Origin: Ferruginibacter sp.
GTDB taxonomy: Bacteria > Bacteroidota > Bacteroidia > Chitinophagales > Chitinophagaceae
Direction of reading: 5' to 3'
Assembly: GCF_028288465.1 (NCBI RefSeq)
Contig: NZ_JAQBNR010000068.1
Span: forward strand, 1-64,000
DNA length: 64,000 bases
Below, in pieces: positions 45,864 to 53,568 of this stretch. Both the position numbers and the translations under genes were made by a program. The notes below the pieces were generated by a model. That model was not told where the DNA came from and ran no database searches. It was given only the letters and a program-made list of their open reading frames with translations. Each line of letters opens with the position of its first letter. Within the stretch, counting starts at the first letter, position 1.

Positions 45864-46340
45864 ATGGACACCAACCCGCAACTGATTGAAAAATTCTATA
45901 CCGCTTTTCAGCAACTGGATGCAGCTGCCATGAATAGTTGTTACAGTGAAGACATTGTTTTTTTTGATCCCGTGTTTGGATTGCTGAAAGGAGGAGAGGT
46001 GAGGAGCATGTGGGAAATGCTGTGTAAAAATGCCAGGCAATTTTCGTTAACCTACGGCAACATTGTTGCGCTGGATGATGAGTACAGTACCTGCGACTGG
46101 ACGGCGACTTATATTTTTTCTGCTACCGGTAAGCAAGTGGTGAATAAAGTGAAAGCCAACATGCGTTTCGCCGGCGGCAAAATAATTGAACACAGTGATG
46201 GCTTCAGTGTACACAAATGGAGCAAACAGGCATTTGGTCTAACCGGCACACTCTTCGGGTGGAATAGCTTCTTTCAAAATAAAATTAAAAATACCGCCCG
46301 AAAAAATCTGATGAAGTTTATGGAAGCAAAGAACAAATAG
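45864..46340 (+). CDS. SnoaL/NTF2-like fold protein
   Basis: A 158-aa cytoplasmic protein. The N-terminal two thirds (LIEKFYTAFQQLDAAAMNSC, then YSEDIVFFDPVFG, down to WTATYIF and KIIEHSDGFSVHKW) is a typical SnoaL-like/NTF2-superfamily alpha+beta cone. The C-terminal tail, about 35 residues (GLTGTLFGWNSFFQNK, then basic), is commonly seen in Bacteroidetes versions. The family includes isomerases, cyclases and ligand-binding proteins; without clear catalytic residues no reaction can be assigned. It is divergent from the CocE-like gene and convergent with the cytochrome gene. Confidence 0.75.
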   Translation: MDTNPQLIEKFYTAFQQLDAAAMNSCYSEDIVFFDPVFGLLKGGEVRSMWEMLCKNARQFSLTYGNIVALDDEYSTCDWTATYIFSATGKQVVNKVKANMRFAGGKIIEHSDGFSVHKWSKQAFGLTGTLFGWNSFFQNKIKNTARKNLMKFMEAKNK

Positions 46341-46402
46341 TTTTTTTACCCGGGCTAAGAAGCTTGGTGCAACTGCATTGGCGTCGCACTCTTGTGCTTT
46401 TA
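46341..46402 (-). repeat. GCACAAGAGTGCGACGCCAATG interspersed repeat, copy 3
   Basis: On the - strand it reads AAAAGCACAAGAGTGCGACG, CCAATGCAGTTGCACC, then TCTTAGCCCGGGT and an A-run. The order matches 11671-11736. The copy starts directly after the stop codon of the SnoaL-like gene. Confidence 0.5.
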
Positions 46403-46433
46403 TAATTTTGTGGATCGCTTCCAATTCGTAAGT

Positions 46434-46567
46434 ATTCACCAATCAATGTCGTTTATTTAAGGAATTTCAGTGCCGTGGAAAGGTGGTCGACCTTATTAAA
46501 AACTGATACCTATAAAAAAGGTCGACCACCTTCATTCGCTAAGTAAACGACATTGATTCACCAATCA
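46434..46567. repeat. Long imperfect palindrome with terminal direct repeats (MITE/REPIN-like)
   Basis: Left arm 46441-46495 and right arm 46515-46558 pair over AATCAATGTCGTTTA / TAAACGACATTGATT and AAGGTGGTCGACCTT / AAGGTCGACCACCTT. The left arm has an extra TTCAGTGCCGTG bulge and the loop is about 22 nt. ATTCACCAATCA occurs at both ends (46434-46445 and 46556-46567), overlapping the palindrome tips. It lies between convergent genes. It could be a small non-autonomous mobile element, a REP-doublet, or an elaborate bidirectional terminator. Confidence 0.65.
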
Positions 46568-46594
46568 TCAAAAATCAATCAAGCTATCACCGGC

Positions 46595-47560
46595 CTATTT
46601 GTAGGATGCTTTTTTAATCGCCGTAAACGGCCCATACTTATGTTGCAATTCAGAAAAAGTATCTGCATAAGGACCAAATGGATAGTCCACAGGTTTGGTA
46701 GCTAACACTGGCCAGTCGCCTGGAAAAACTTTAACCGGTCTTTTTTGTGAATTGATGAATGCAGCCACATCCCATGCTTCTTCATCTGTGAGTACCGGCG
46801 CCTGTGGTGCAACGGTATAAGGCATATTGTGTTTTACAAAACCCGCCAGCCGCGAAAGCATATAGTTACCGGCACTTGTATTATAACTGTAAGGACCCCA
46901 CAACGGCGGATAAATGTACCCGGTAGAATCTGGTTTCGCCAGGCCATTTCCATTTGCGCCATGGCAAGTGGTGCAACGCAAGGCATACACAGCAGCTCCG
47001 TTTTTTATGGAAGCAGCCCTTTCGATGAATGGTAAATCAGGATCTTTTTTTATTACTGTATTCGAAGTAACATCCTTACCGAGCCACTTGATATAGGCTA
47101 CCATAGCTTTCATTTCTTTGCCATTGCTGTCGAGTGCGCTTCCGTTTAAACTTCGCTGCATACAATCTTCTACTCTAAACTGTATTGACTCTTTTTTGCC
47201 GCTCCGCATTCTGAACCGGGGATAAGTAAATGCTACCGAAGCAAAGTTATTTCCATTTGGGCGGGTGCCGGCATCCAGGTGGCAGTTGCCACAGTTCATA
47301 CCATTGCTTATTTGTGCCACCTTGCCTTTAGGGCCAAGATAGGCCGCCGTATTAGCAATCAGCTCCCTGCCATATTTTATTAAATTCCCGTCCGGCATGG
47401 ATGCAAGCGCAGCGGTATCGGGTGCCTGCCACACATCCGTTGACGCTGTTGTTAAGTTTTGTTTGTGACCGGATTGTTCACCACACCCTGCAGATATAAC
47501 CACTATCAAAAACAATAAACCCCAAATGCCGCCTTGCCGGCTGTTTAGTATATACATCAT
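46595..47560 (-). CDS. TsdA-like diheme c-type cytochrome lipoprotein
   Basis: A 321-aa exported diheme cytochrome. A lipobox SAGC ends a hydrophobic signal (lipid-modified Cys26). Heme motifs are CGNCH (90-94) and CTTCH (196-200). The N-terminal half (YGRELIANTAAYLGPKGKVA, MNCGNCHLDAGT, YPRFRMRSG) strongly resembles the thiosulfate dehydrogenase TsdA/SoxA-like domain, including a cysteine in EDCMQRSLNG (Cys133) at the place where TsdA uses Cys as a heme ligand. The C-terminal half is a class I cytochrome c domain with HNMPYTVAPQAP and LTDEEAWDVAAFINSQ. Thiosulfate oxidation or tetrathionate reduction in the periplasm is possible, but many Bacteroidetes relatives are unassigned. It is divergent from the DsrE-like gene (100-bp gap). 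Confidence 0.85.
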   Translation of the reverse strand: MMYILNSRQGGIWGLLFLIVVISAGCGEQSGHKQNLTTASTDVWQAPDTAALASMPDGNLIKYGRELIANTAAYLGPKGKVAQISNGMNCGNCHLDAGTRPNGNNFASVAFTYPRFRMRSGKKESIQFRVEDCMQRSLNGSALDSNGKEMKAMVAYIKWLGKDVTSNTVIKKDPDLPFIERAASIKNGAAVYALRCTTCHGANGNGLAKPDSTGYIYPPLWGPYSYNTSAGNYMLSRLAGFVKHNMPYTVAPQAPVLTDEEAWDVAAFINSQKRPVKVFPGDWPVLATKPVDYPFGPYADTFSELQHKYGPFTAIKKASYK

Positions 47561-47660
47561 AATACGTTGCGCTGCGCTTCAGGCTGCTGAACAAATTTAA
47601 CCAGAATCCGGTAAAAATGCAGGACAAAAAAATGTATCTTTCTTTTTAAACCAGCAACGA

Positions 47661-48335
47661 ATGAAAAAAATAATCGCTACCATCACTGGTGCTGTACTAT
47701 GTTTTACAGGTATGGCTCAAACACCGCCTTCCATACAGTTTTCAAAAGACAGCAGCCTGAGAGCACTGTTACACGCAGACTCTTTAAAAATTGAAAAGCA
47801 GTATGCCGAAATAGAACGCTGGGATAAACTAAGAGCCAGTGCAGTCTATCCCGTTTTTAATGCAGGTGAGTTTTCCGGAGTGGTGCCGGTAAAAGATCCG
47901 GCAGAAATTCCCGATCCCACCATCACTTATAAATTGCTTTTTGAACTGACAGACAATAATGCGGACTCTGTAATTAACGAAGCCAATTATGGTTTGGTTG
48001 AAGTGGCACGTATCATCAACCTGCACGTGGCTTCCGGTATACCAATCGCTAAAATTTTGCCGGTAATTGTAGTGCATGCCGGCGCACTCAATGCATTTTG
48101 CACCAGTGAACGATATAAAGAAAAATATAAAACAGGTAATCCGAACCTGAAACTAATCAGTGAACTTAAAAATATCGGCGCCCGTTTTATTGCCTGTGGC
48201 CAGGCAATGGCTTTCAAAAAATTTGCTAAAGAAGATATGTTGCCTGAAGTGAAAATATCACTAACCGCCCAAACAGTTTTATCCGGCTACCAGCTTAAGG
48301 GTTATGTGCTCTATAATTTGAGTGAAAGAAAATAA
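47661..48335 (+). CDS. Secreted DsrE-like protein
   Basis: A 224-aa protein with a signal peptide (MKKIIATITGAVLCFTGMA, cleaved before QTPP). Residues about 88-222 match the DsrE/DsrF-like fold: YKLLFELTDN, ARIINLHVASGIP, LPVIVVHAGALNAF, NPNLKLISELKNIGARFIAC and ALTAQT-type ends. Cys179 in ACGQ is at the position of the conserved cysteine used for sulfur handling in DsrE/TusD proteins; Cys147 is a second possibility. A periplasmic location separates it from cytoplasmic sulfur relay. Pairing with the TsdA-like cytochrome suggests a sulfur-compound function, but that is inference. TATCTTTC about 30 bp upstream of the ATG resembles the Bacteroidetes -7 promoter element TAnnTTTG. Confidence 0.78.
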   Translation: MKKIIATITGAVLCFTGMAQTPPSIQFSKDSSLRALLHADSLKIEKQYAEIERWDKLRASAVYPVFNAGEFSGVVPVKDPAEIPDPTITYKLLFELTDNNADSVINEANYGLVEVARIINLHVASGIPIAKILPVIVVHAGALNAFCTSERYKEKYKTGNPNLKLISELKNIGARFIACGQAMAFKKFAKEDMLPEVKISLTAQTVLSGYQLKGYVLYNLSERK

Positions 48336-48397
48336 CAACTTCTTCTGCTGTTCATAAATCATTTAAAAGCGCATCTTTGCGCTCTAAAAATAAACCA

Positions 48398-49642
48398 ATG
48401 AAAAAATCAGCCTTGCTTACCAGTTGTCTCTGTTTGCTTCTTAGTACAACAACTATTTTTGCCGCTAACCCTGAAAATGTTTTGACCGATTCAACCCATC
48501 AGCTGGTTGAAGGGTTGAAGTTGCCCGCAGGATTTACATCAACCATCATTGCCACCGGAATGGACGGAGCCCGTCATTTGGCTGTCACCAAACAAGGCGG
48601 CATCTATGTTAAACTCGGGCGTTTAAAAGATGGTAAAGGCATTTACTTTTTAAAAGCGGATAAACAGGGCCACATCAACGTGCAGTATGGTTTTGGCGAC
48701 TACGCGGGTACAGGTATTTTCGTAAAAAATAATTATCTCTATGCTTCCAGCAATGAGGATGTATACCGGTATAAATTAAATGCCACGGGCGAAGTAATTG
48801 ACCGCGACAAACCGGAAAAAATTATTACCGGCCTGGTGAACCATAACCGCGATAACTCCAAATCCATTGCTGTAGATGATGCAGGTAACCTGTATGTAAA
48901 CTGCGGATCCTATAGCAACAGTTGTTTAATTAATGGTACTTCACTGCAGGCGCCAATGCCCTGCCCCTTGCTGGATTCAGTAGGCGGCATCTGGAAATTT
49001 AAAACCAACCGTTTAAACCAGGGCTATAAAGAAGGTATTCGCTATGCCACCGGGTTTAAAAATGTAGTGGGATTAGACTGGAACGTCAATACCCATTCGT
49101 TGTTTATTATGCAGCATGGCCGGGATCAGTTTCATGAGCTTTACCCTGCCCTGTACAGCGAAGAAGATTCCAAAAGTCAGCCTGCAGAAACCATGTATGA
49201 GGTACACCAGGGAAGTGATGGCGGATGGCCGTATGTGTATTATGATGCTAAATTGCACAAAAAAATACTGGCACCAGAATATGGCGGCGACGGTAAAAAA
49301 ACAGGTGGTGCAAAAGCCCAAAACCCCGTGATGGATTTTCCTGCACATCTGGCCCCCAATGGATTACTATTTTATTCCGGCAACCAATTTCCGGCAAAAT
49401 ACCGGCAGGGTGCTTTTATTGCATTTCATGGTAAATCGCCGGTATTGCAAAAGGGCTACCTGGTAGCATTTGTACCTTTTAATAAAAATAAACCCTCTGG
49501 TAAATGGGAAATTTTTGCAGACAATTTTGCAGTCGGCACCAGCCAGCCAAGGCCCTGCGGACTGGCACAAGGCCCGGATGGCAGCCTGTATATCGCCGAT
49601 GATTTTACTGGAAATGTTTATCGGGTGAAGTATAAAAAGTAG
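48398..49642 (+). CDS. Secreted sorbosone/glucose dehydrogenase-type beta-propeller (PQQ-dependent sugar dehydrogenase family)
   Basis: A 414-aa protein with a Sec signal peptide (MKKSALLTSCLCLLLSTTTI, cleaved near FAANPENV). A TTG start seven codons upstream (48377) is possible, but the ATG gives a cleaner signal peptide. The mature part is a six-bladed propeller of the soluble glucose/sorbosone dehydrogenase family: LKLPAGFTSTIIATGMDGAR, then the GIYVKLGR, SIAVDDAGNLYVNCG, GFKNVVGLDW and HGRDQFHELYP blades, EVHQGSDGGWPYVYYD with the usual metal/cofactor region, and GPDGSLYIADDFTGNVYRV at the end. It probably oxidises a sugar in the periplasm with PQQ. A GCATCTTTGC box 20 bp upstream resembles the Bacteroidetes -7 element. 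Confidence 0.82.
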   Translation: MKKSALLTSCLCLLLSTTTIFAANPENVLTDSTHQLVEGLKLPAGFTSTIIATGMDGARHLAVTKQGGIYVKLGRLKDGKGIYFLKADKQGHINVQYGFGDYAGTGIFVKNNYLYASSNEDVYRYKLNATGEVIDRDKPEKIITGLVNHNRDNSKSIAVDDAGNLYVNCGSYSNSCLINGTSLQAPMPCPLLDSVGGIWKFKTNRLNQGYKEGIRYATGFKNVVGLDWNVNTHSLFIMQHGRDQFHELYPALYSEEDSKSQPAETMYEVHQGSDGGWPYVYYDAKLHKKILAPEYGGDGKKTGGAKAQNPVMDFPAHLAPNGLLFYSGNQFPAKYRQGAFIAFHGKSPVLQKGYLVAFVPFNKNKPSGKWEIFADNFAVGTSQPRPCGLAQGPDGSLYIADDFTGNVYRVKYKK

Positions 49643-49796
49643 GGGATTGATTGGGCGGTAATTTCATTAATAATGAGGAATTTTTATTACGGAAATAGAC
49701 GAGTAGTATGTAATGACTCGTAAATATTCGTTAATAGAAATATCAACAGCAACCCAGGCATATAATTTTCGTCATAAGGGTATAAAACATATCGAT

Positions 49797-49994
49797 ATGA
49801 AAAAATTACTTACCGGATTTGCAGTTGCCATCGTTGCGGTGATATCGTTTTCCAGTTGTACACAATACAATTACCGCCACCGGGATTACAGCGATGAACG
49901 CTACGAACGGCATCATCATCATCGCGGATACGACAGAGATTATGACAGGGATTATGATCACGACCGCGACAGAGGCGACCGCAGGGATAAATAA
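49797..49994 (+). CDS. Small His/Arg/Asp-rich lipoprotein
   Basis: A 65-aa predicted lipoprotein. The start MKKLLTGFAVAIVAVIS is chosen because it gives a complete signal with lipobox FSSC; a longer frame from 49713 adds 28 residues without support. The mature peptide (about 45 aa) is low-complexity: tyrosine-spaced RHRDYSDERYERHHHHRGY, then RDYD repeats and DRDRGDRRDK. The His and Asp density could bind metal ions or polyanions. It stands alone, 155 bp after the dehydrogenase stop. No family recognised. Confidence 0.6.
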   Translation: MKKLLTGFAVAIVAVISFSSCTQYNYRHRDYSDERYERHHHHRGYDRDYDRDYDHDRDRGDRRDK

Positions 49995-50249
49995 ATAACG
50001 CAGCAACATTGCTAGTTGAAAGGTTGACAGGCAACGGACAATAGTAATTTCCGGAAGATTGGCAACCTTTATTTTTAGCGTTGAGTCAATGCATAAAATA
50101 TTTTTAAATTAATCTGCAATTCAGATGCACCACGTACAATTCCGGGTATTTCATTTTAAGATATGGCAGATGACAGCTTGTTTTTGAATTTGTATTAAGT
50201 GTATATTGAGCACCGGAAATTTTTGTGTTAAATAATAACCGTCTCACTT
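49995..50249. other. Gene-free stretch upstream of rhomboid gene
   Basis: A 255-bp A/T-rich stretch. Nothing beyond a possible promoter for the downstream operon can be supported; no clear hairpin with T-tract was found for the preceding lipoprotein gene. Confidence 0.35.
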
Positions 50250-51086
50250 ATGACAAACATTGGTCTTGCCGGCTTGCTGATGATTGTTGCCAATATCGCT
50301 TTTTCGTACAAGGGATTTACCAACTCCGTTTTTTTTGATACCTATACTTTTGAAGTAGATAAAATTCTCATTGATAAAGATTACAAGCGGTTGGTTACTT
50401 CGGGCTTTTTACATGTGAGCTGGACACACCTCCTTTTTAATATGTTCAGCCTGTATGCTTTTTGCGGACACATTGAAAACACCCTTGGGGAGCTGCCATT
50501 TTTAGTGATCTATTTTGCCAGTTTAACCGGGGGAGATTTGCTTTCGTTACTGGTACATAAAAACCATGGTGATTATAGCGCTGTGGGTGCATCCGGTGCG
50601 GTGTGCGGAATCATCTTTGCTTCCATCGCCTTGTATCCCGGTATGAGTGTTGGTTTTTTCGGCCTGCCTTTTTCCATGCCGGGATGGTTGTACGGTATGG
50701 TGTATGTTGGCTATGCCATTTATGGAATTAAATCTAAAAAAGGAAATATAGGGCATGACGCACATTTGGGTGGCGCCCTCGTTGGAATGGCCACAGCACT
50801 GCTTTTTGAGCCGACGGCTATCGAAGAAAATTATATTACTATCCTCGTCATCTGTATTCCAACAATTGTTTTTATTTATTTGATTATTACAAAGCCGCAT
50901 TTTTTACTGGCAGACAATTTATTCTTTAAAAAGCACGATGATTATTATTCCATAGATCATAAATACAATGCTGAAAAAACCAGCAGGCAAAAAGAGATAG
51001 ATAAAATTCTGGATAAAATAAATTCAAACGGTATGGACAGCTTAAGCCAGGCGGAAAAAGAAAAGCTGAAAAAATATAGCAGGTGA
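50250..51086 (+). CDS. Rhomboid-family intramembrane serine protease
   Basis: A 278-aa inner-membrane protease. The rhomboid core has HVSWTHLLFNMFSLY (N64 in HxxxN), GASGA with nucleophile Ser115, and HDAHLGG with catalytic His172. Six TM segments are visible: about 5-20, 58-72, 82-102, 112-130, 146-160 and 171-187. After a further hydrophobic segment (195-213) there is a charged cytoplasmic tail of about 55 residues (KYNAEKTSRQKEIDKILDKI, ending SLSQAEKEKLKKYSR), as in many Bacteroidetes rhomboids. It cleaves single-TM substrates; the substrate is unknown. The stop overlaps by 4 nt a small ORF that in turn overlaps the M24 peptidase gene. Confidence 0.9.
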   Translation: MTNIGLAGLLMIVANIAFSYKGFTNSVFFDTYTFEVDKILIDKDYKRLVTSGFLHVSWTHLLFNMFSLYAFCGHIENTLGELPFLVIYFASLTGGDLLSLLVHKNHGDYSAVGASGAVCGIIFASIALYPGMSVGFFGLPFSMPGWLYGMVYVGYAIYGIKSKKGNIGHDAHLGGALVGMATALLFEPTAIEENYITILVICIPTIVFIYLIITKPHFLLADNLFFKKHDDYYSIDHKYNAEKTSRQKEIDKILDKINSNGMDSLSQAEKEKLKKYSR

Positions 51087-51283
51087 GCAACGAATTTTTG
51101 CCTGTTAAGTTTTTACAACAATATAAAACGCTGCTATTTGGCCTTTTTTCAATCGAACAAATTACACTCATTTCGGCTGCGTTTATTAATGAAATGACAG
51201 TTTTACCTGGCGGGATTATTGAAACAATAAAATTACTATCTTCAGACAAAGGAATCAATCACGAACAATCCCAATTATTATGA
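51083..51283 (+). CDS. Small unknown ORF bridging rhomboid and M24 peptidase genes
   Basis: A 66-aa frame starting with GTG. It overlaps the rhomboid stop by 4 nt (GTGA) and the next start by 4 nt (ATGA). Such double overlap is typical of translationally coupled genes and is its main support. The peptide (SNEFLPVKFLQQYKTLLFG, then SIEQITLISAAFINEMTVLP) is moderately hydrophobic with no recognised family and no signal peptide. It may be a real small protein, or only a translated spacer that delivers ribosomes to the peptidase start. Confidence 0.4.
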   Translation: MSNEFLPVKFLQQYKTLLFGLFSIEQITLISAAFINEMTVLPGGIIETIKLLSSDKGINHEQSQLL

Positions 51284-52560
51284 CGTTAAAAAGAAGAAAT
51301 TTTATAAATCTGTCTGCTATGGCAGTTGCCGGAGGAGTAGTTGCAGGCATGAGCTCGTTTACAACGCCTGAAGAAAAAGGAAGAGCAGCAGGTGCTGCAA
51401 ATCAGCGTCCATTCATGCCCGGGGATGTGGCACCTATCACTGTAAAGGAACGGGAGGCAAGGATTGAGAAGGCGCAACGCCTGCTGACGGAACAAAAGAT
51501 GGGGGCATTGATTATGGAGTCCGGTACAAATTTGAAATATTTTACCGGCATCAGCTGGTGGCCAAGTGAGCGTACGATGGTGGCCATTATTCCGGCAAGC
51601 GGCCCTGTAAGATATGTATGCCCTGGTTTTGAAGAAGCCCGTTTTCGGGAGCAGATTACCATCGGTAAAGATGTATATGCCTGGCAGGAAGATGAAAGTC
51701 CTTATAAACTCATAGCAAAAGTGTTGAAAGATGCCGGTGTTACATCGGGCACTGTTGGCATTGAAGAGCAGGTACGTTTTTTTATTATGGATGGCGTGAG
51801 GAAAGAAGCGACCCACCTGAATTTTGCAAGCGGTACACCTGTTACCATGAACTGCCGGATGATAAAATCAGCAGCTGAAATAGCCTTGATGCAACGGGCA
51901 AGTGACATTACACTGGGTGGCATTAAAGTTGGCATCAGCCAGTTACGTGAAGGCATGTCACCGGGCGAATTATCTTCCATCATTGGAAAAGCGCAACGTG
52001 ATTTAGGCGGCGATGCCGATGGGGCATTGTGTCTTTTTGGAGAAGCTTCTGCATTTCCGCATGGTACCATCAAACCAAGGCTATTAAAGAAGGGAGATAT
52101 TGTTTTAATGGATTGTGGTTGCAGGGTAGAAGGGTATACATCCGACATTACGCGTACGACTGTGTTTGGAGCTGAACCAACCAAAAGGCAAACAGACATA
52201 TGGAACCTGGAAAAGCAGTCGCAGGCTGCCGGATTTGCTGCCGCTAAAATTGGTGGCGCCTGTGGGATGGTAGATGCTGCTGCACGGAAAGTAATTACGG
52301 ATGCAGGTTTTGGGCCCGGATATCAACTCCCCGGCTTGCCGCATCGTACCGGTCATGGTATTGGTATGGACGGGCACGAATGGGGCAATATGGTAAAAGA
52401 CAACCAGCAAAAATTACAGCCGGGCATGTGTTTTAGTATAGAGCCAACAATTTCAATACCAGGCGAATTTGGTATACGGCTGGAAGATTGCGCTTACATG
52501 ACGGAGGAAGGACCCAAATGGTTTTCGGGACAAAGCAAATCTATCATGGAACCTTTTTAA
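51280..52560 (+). CDS. Tat-exported M24 metallopeptidase (Xaa-Pro aminopeptidase-like)
   Basis: A 426-aa peptidase. The N-terminus LKRRNFINLSAMAVAGG is a twin-arginine signal followed by a hydrophobic segment, so export of the folded enzyme is predicted. Creatinase-like N-domain at about 55-190, then the pita-bread catalytic domain. Metal ligands are all visible: D278 (VLMDCG), D289 (YTSDIT), H359 (HRTGHGIG), E388 (SIEPT) and E402 (RLEDCAY), implying a dinuclear Mn/Co/Zn centre that removes N-terminal residues ahead of proline. It is the last gene of the rhomboid operon, followed by a terminator. Confidence 0.9.
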   Translation: MTLKRRNFINLSAMAVAGGVVAGMSSFTTPEEKGRAAGAANQRPFMPGDVAPITVKEREARIEKAQRLLTEQKMGALIMESGTNLKYFTGISWWPSERTMVAIIPASGPVRYVCPGFEEARFREQITIGKDVYAWQEDESPYKLIAKVLKDAGVTSGTVGIEEQVRFFIMDGVRKEATHLNFASGTPVTMNCRMIKSAAEIALMQRASDITLGGIKVGISQLREGMSPGELSSIIGKAQRDLGGDADGALCLFGEASAFPHGTIKPRLLKKGDIVLMDCGCRVEGYTSDITRTTVFGAEPTKRQTDIWNLEKQSQAAGFAAAKIGGACGMVDAAARKVITDAGFGPGYQLPGLPHRTGHGIGMDGHEWGNMVKDNQQKLQPGMCFSIEPTISIPGEFGIRLEDCAYMTEEGPKWFSGQSKSIMEPF

Positions 52561-52611
52561 TACTCACTTTAGCGGCTATACATTTACTATTATCGAATAC
52601 CATCAAAACAG

Positions 52612-52646
52612 AAATACCTCCTGCATTTTGCGGGAGGTATTCGTTT
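52612..52646. terminator. Rho-independent terminator, probably bidirectional
   Basis: AAATACCTCC, a short loop around CATTTTG, and GGGAGGTATT followed by CGTTT. The strong GC-containing stem lies 50 bp after the M24 stop (+) and 28 bp beyond the nth stop (-), so it can serve both convergent genes. Confidence 0.7.
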
Positions 52647-52673
52647 ATAAGTGTCTTTGCTTAGCCAGGCAAT

Positions 52674-53300
52674 TTATTTGGTTCCGTTATAATAAGCACA
52701 AACCGGGTTCATCACACACACTTCACATTGTGGGTTGGTTGGCCGGCAGATTTCTCTCCCTAAAAATGACATGGCCATACCTGCGTCCCACTGTTTGGCA
52801 GGCAATGCTTCCATCAGTTGTTTTTCAATTTTCTTTGGGTCTGTACCGCTTGCAATACCCAGCCGCGGCGCCACCCGTACAACATGCAGGTCTACAACAA
52901 TGCCTTCAGGAGCGGCGCCAGCTTCACGCTTTATTACATTGGCAGATTTACGTCCAATGCCGGGCAACTCTGTCAACTCATCGAGCGAAAGCGGAATGTT
53001 TTTATCGTCTTTTATTTTCTTCGACAATTCACTCAGCCATTTAGATTTATTGCCAAAATTTCTTACGTCACTTATTTGCTCCTGTATGGCTTCCGGTGTG
53101 GCCTGCGAAAGCGCTTTCATGTTTGGAAAGGCTGTGAAAAATTTGGAGGCAATCTGGTTAATATGTTTGTCAGAATCCTGTGCAGACAACACCACCATCA
53201 CCATTAACTGGTACACACTTTTATACTCCAGCGGGTGTTTTTTGCCAAGGTATTTTTTTAATAAAGGCTTTACTGCTTCAGACCAGTTAACTGTTGGCAT
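52674..53300 (-). CDS. nth: Endonuclease III (DNA glycosylase/AP lyase)
   Basis: A 208-aa base-excision-repair enzyme removing oxidised pyrimidines and cleaving abasic sites. Helix-hairpin-helix LPGIGRKSANV with catalytic Lys118, catalytic Asp137 in VVDLHVVR, and a [4Fe-4S] cluster C-X6-C-X2-C-X5-C at C185, C192, C195 and C201. The length and all catalytic residues match the family. It stands alone on the - strand and converges with the M24 gene. Confidence 0.93.
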   Translation of the reverse strand: MPTVNWSEAVKPLLKKYLGKKHPLEYKSVYQLMVMVVLSAQDSDKHINQIASKFFTAFPNMKALSQATPEAIQEQISDVRNFGNKSKWLSELSKKIKDDKNIPLSLDELTELPGIGRKSANVIKREAGAAPEGIVVDLHVVRVAPRLGIASGTDPKKIEKQLMEALPAKQWDAGMAMSFLGREICRPTNPQCEVCVMNPVCAYYNGTK

Positions 53301-53394
53301 CCATCAATTTTTTAAGAGTTAAACCTACAATAATTTGCAATCATTTTTTACAAGAAGGGATAATTTTTTATCTAATCGTCAACTGGATATAGTT

Positions 53395-53500
53395 AAGCCC
53401 CGTCAGCGGTTAGAAAAGCTCAGTAAATTATGAAGGAGTTTTATCAACCACCGTCAGTCCCGATAGCTATCGGGATTAACCGTTGACGGGGTTGCACCGA
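53395..53500. repeat. Inverted-repeat element with embedded GATAGCTATC palindrome
   Basis: AAGCCCCGTCAGCGGTTA (53395-53412) is answered by TAACCGTTGACGGGGTT (53477-53493), its near-perfect reverse complement. Between them lie a second CCGTCAG and the perfect palindrome TCCCGATAGCTATCGGGA (53458-53475). The left arm is identical to 11561-11578 and the palindrome recurs at 63305-63322. Located upstream of nth and downstream of the DUF1080 gene. Confidence 0.6.
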
Positions 53501-53568
53501 AGGAATATAAAGGCTTTCGCTGTATTTCGTCGTTCCCTTTATATCGGTCGTTCCGTGGTGTGAAAATG

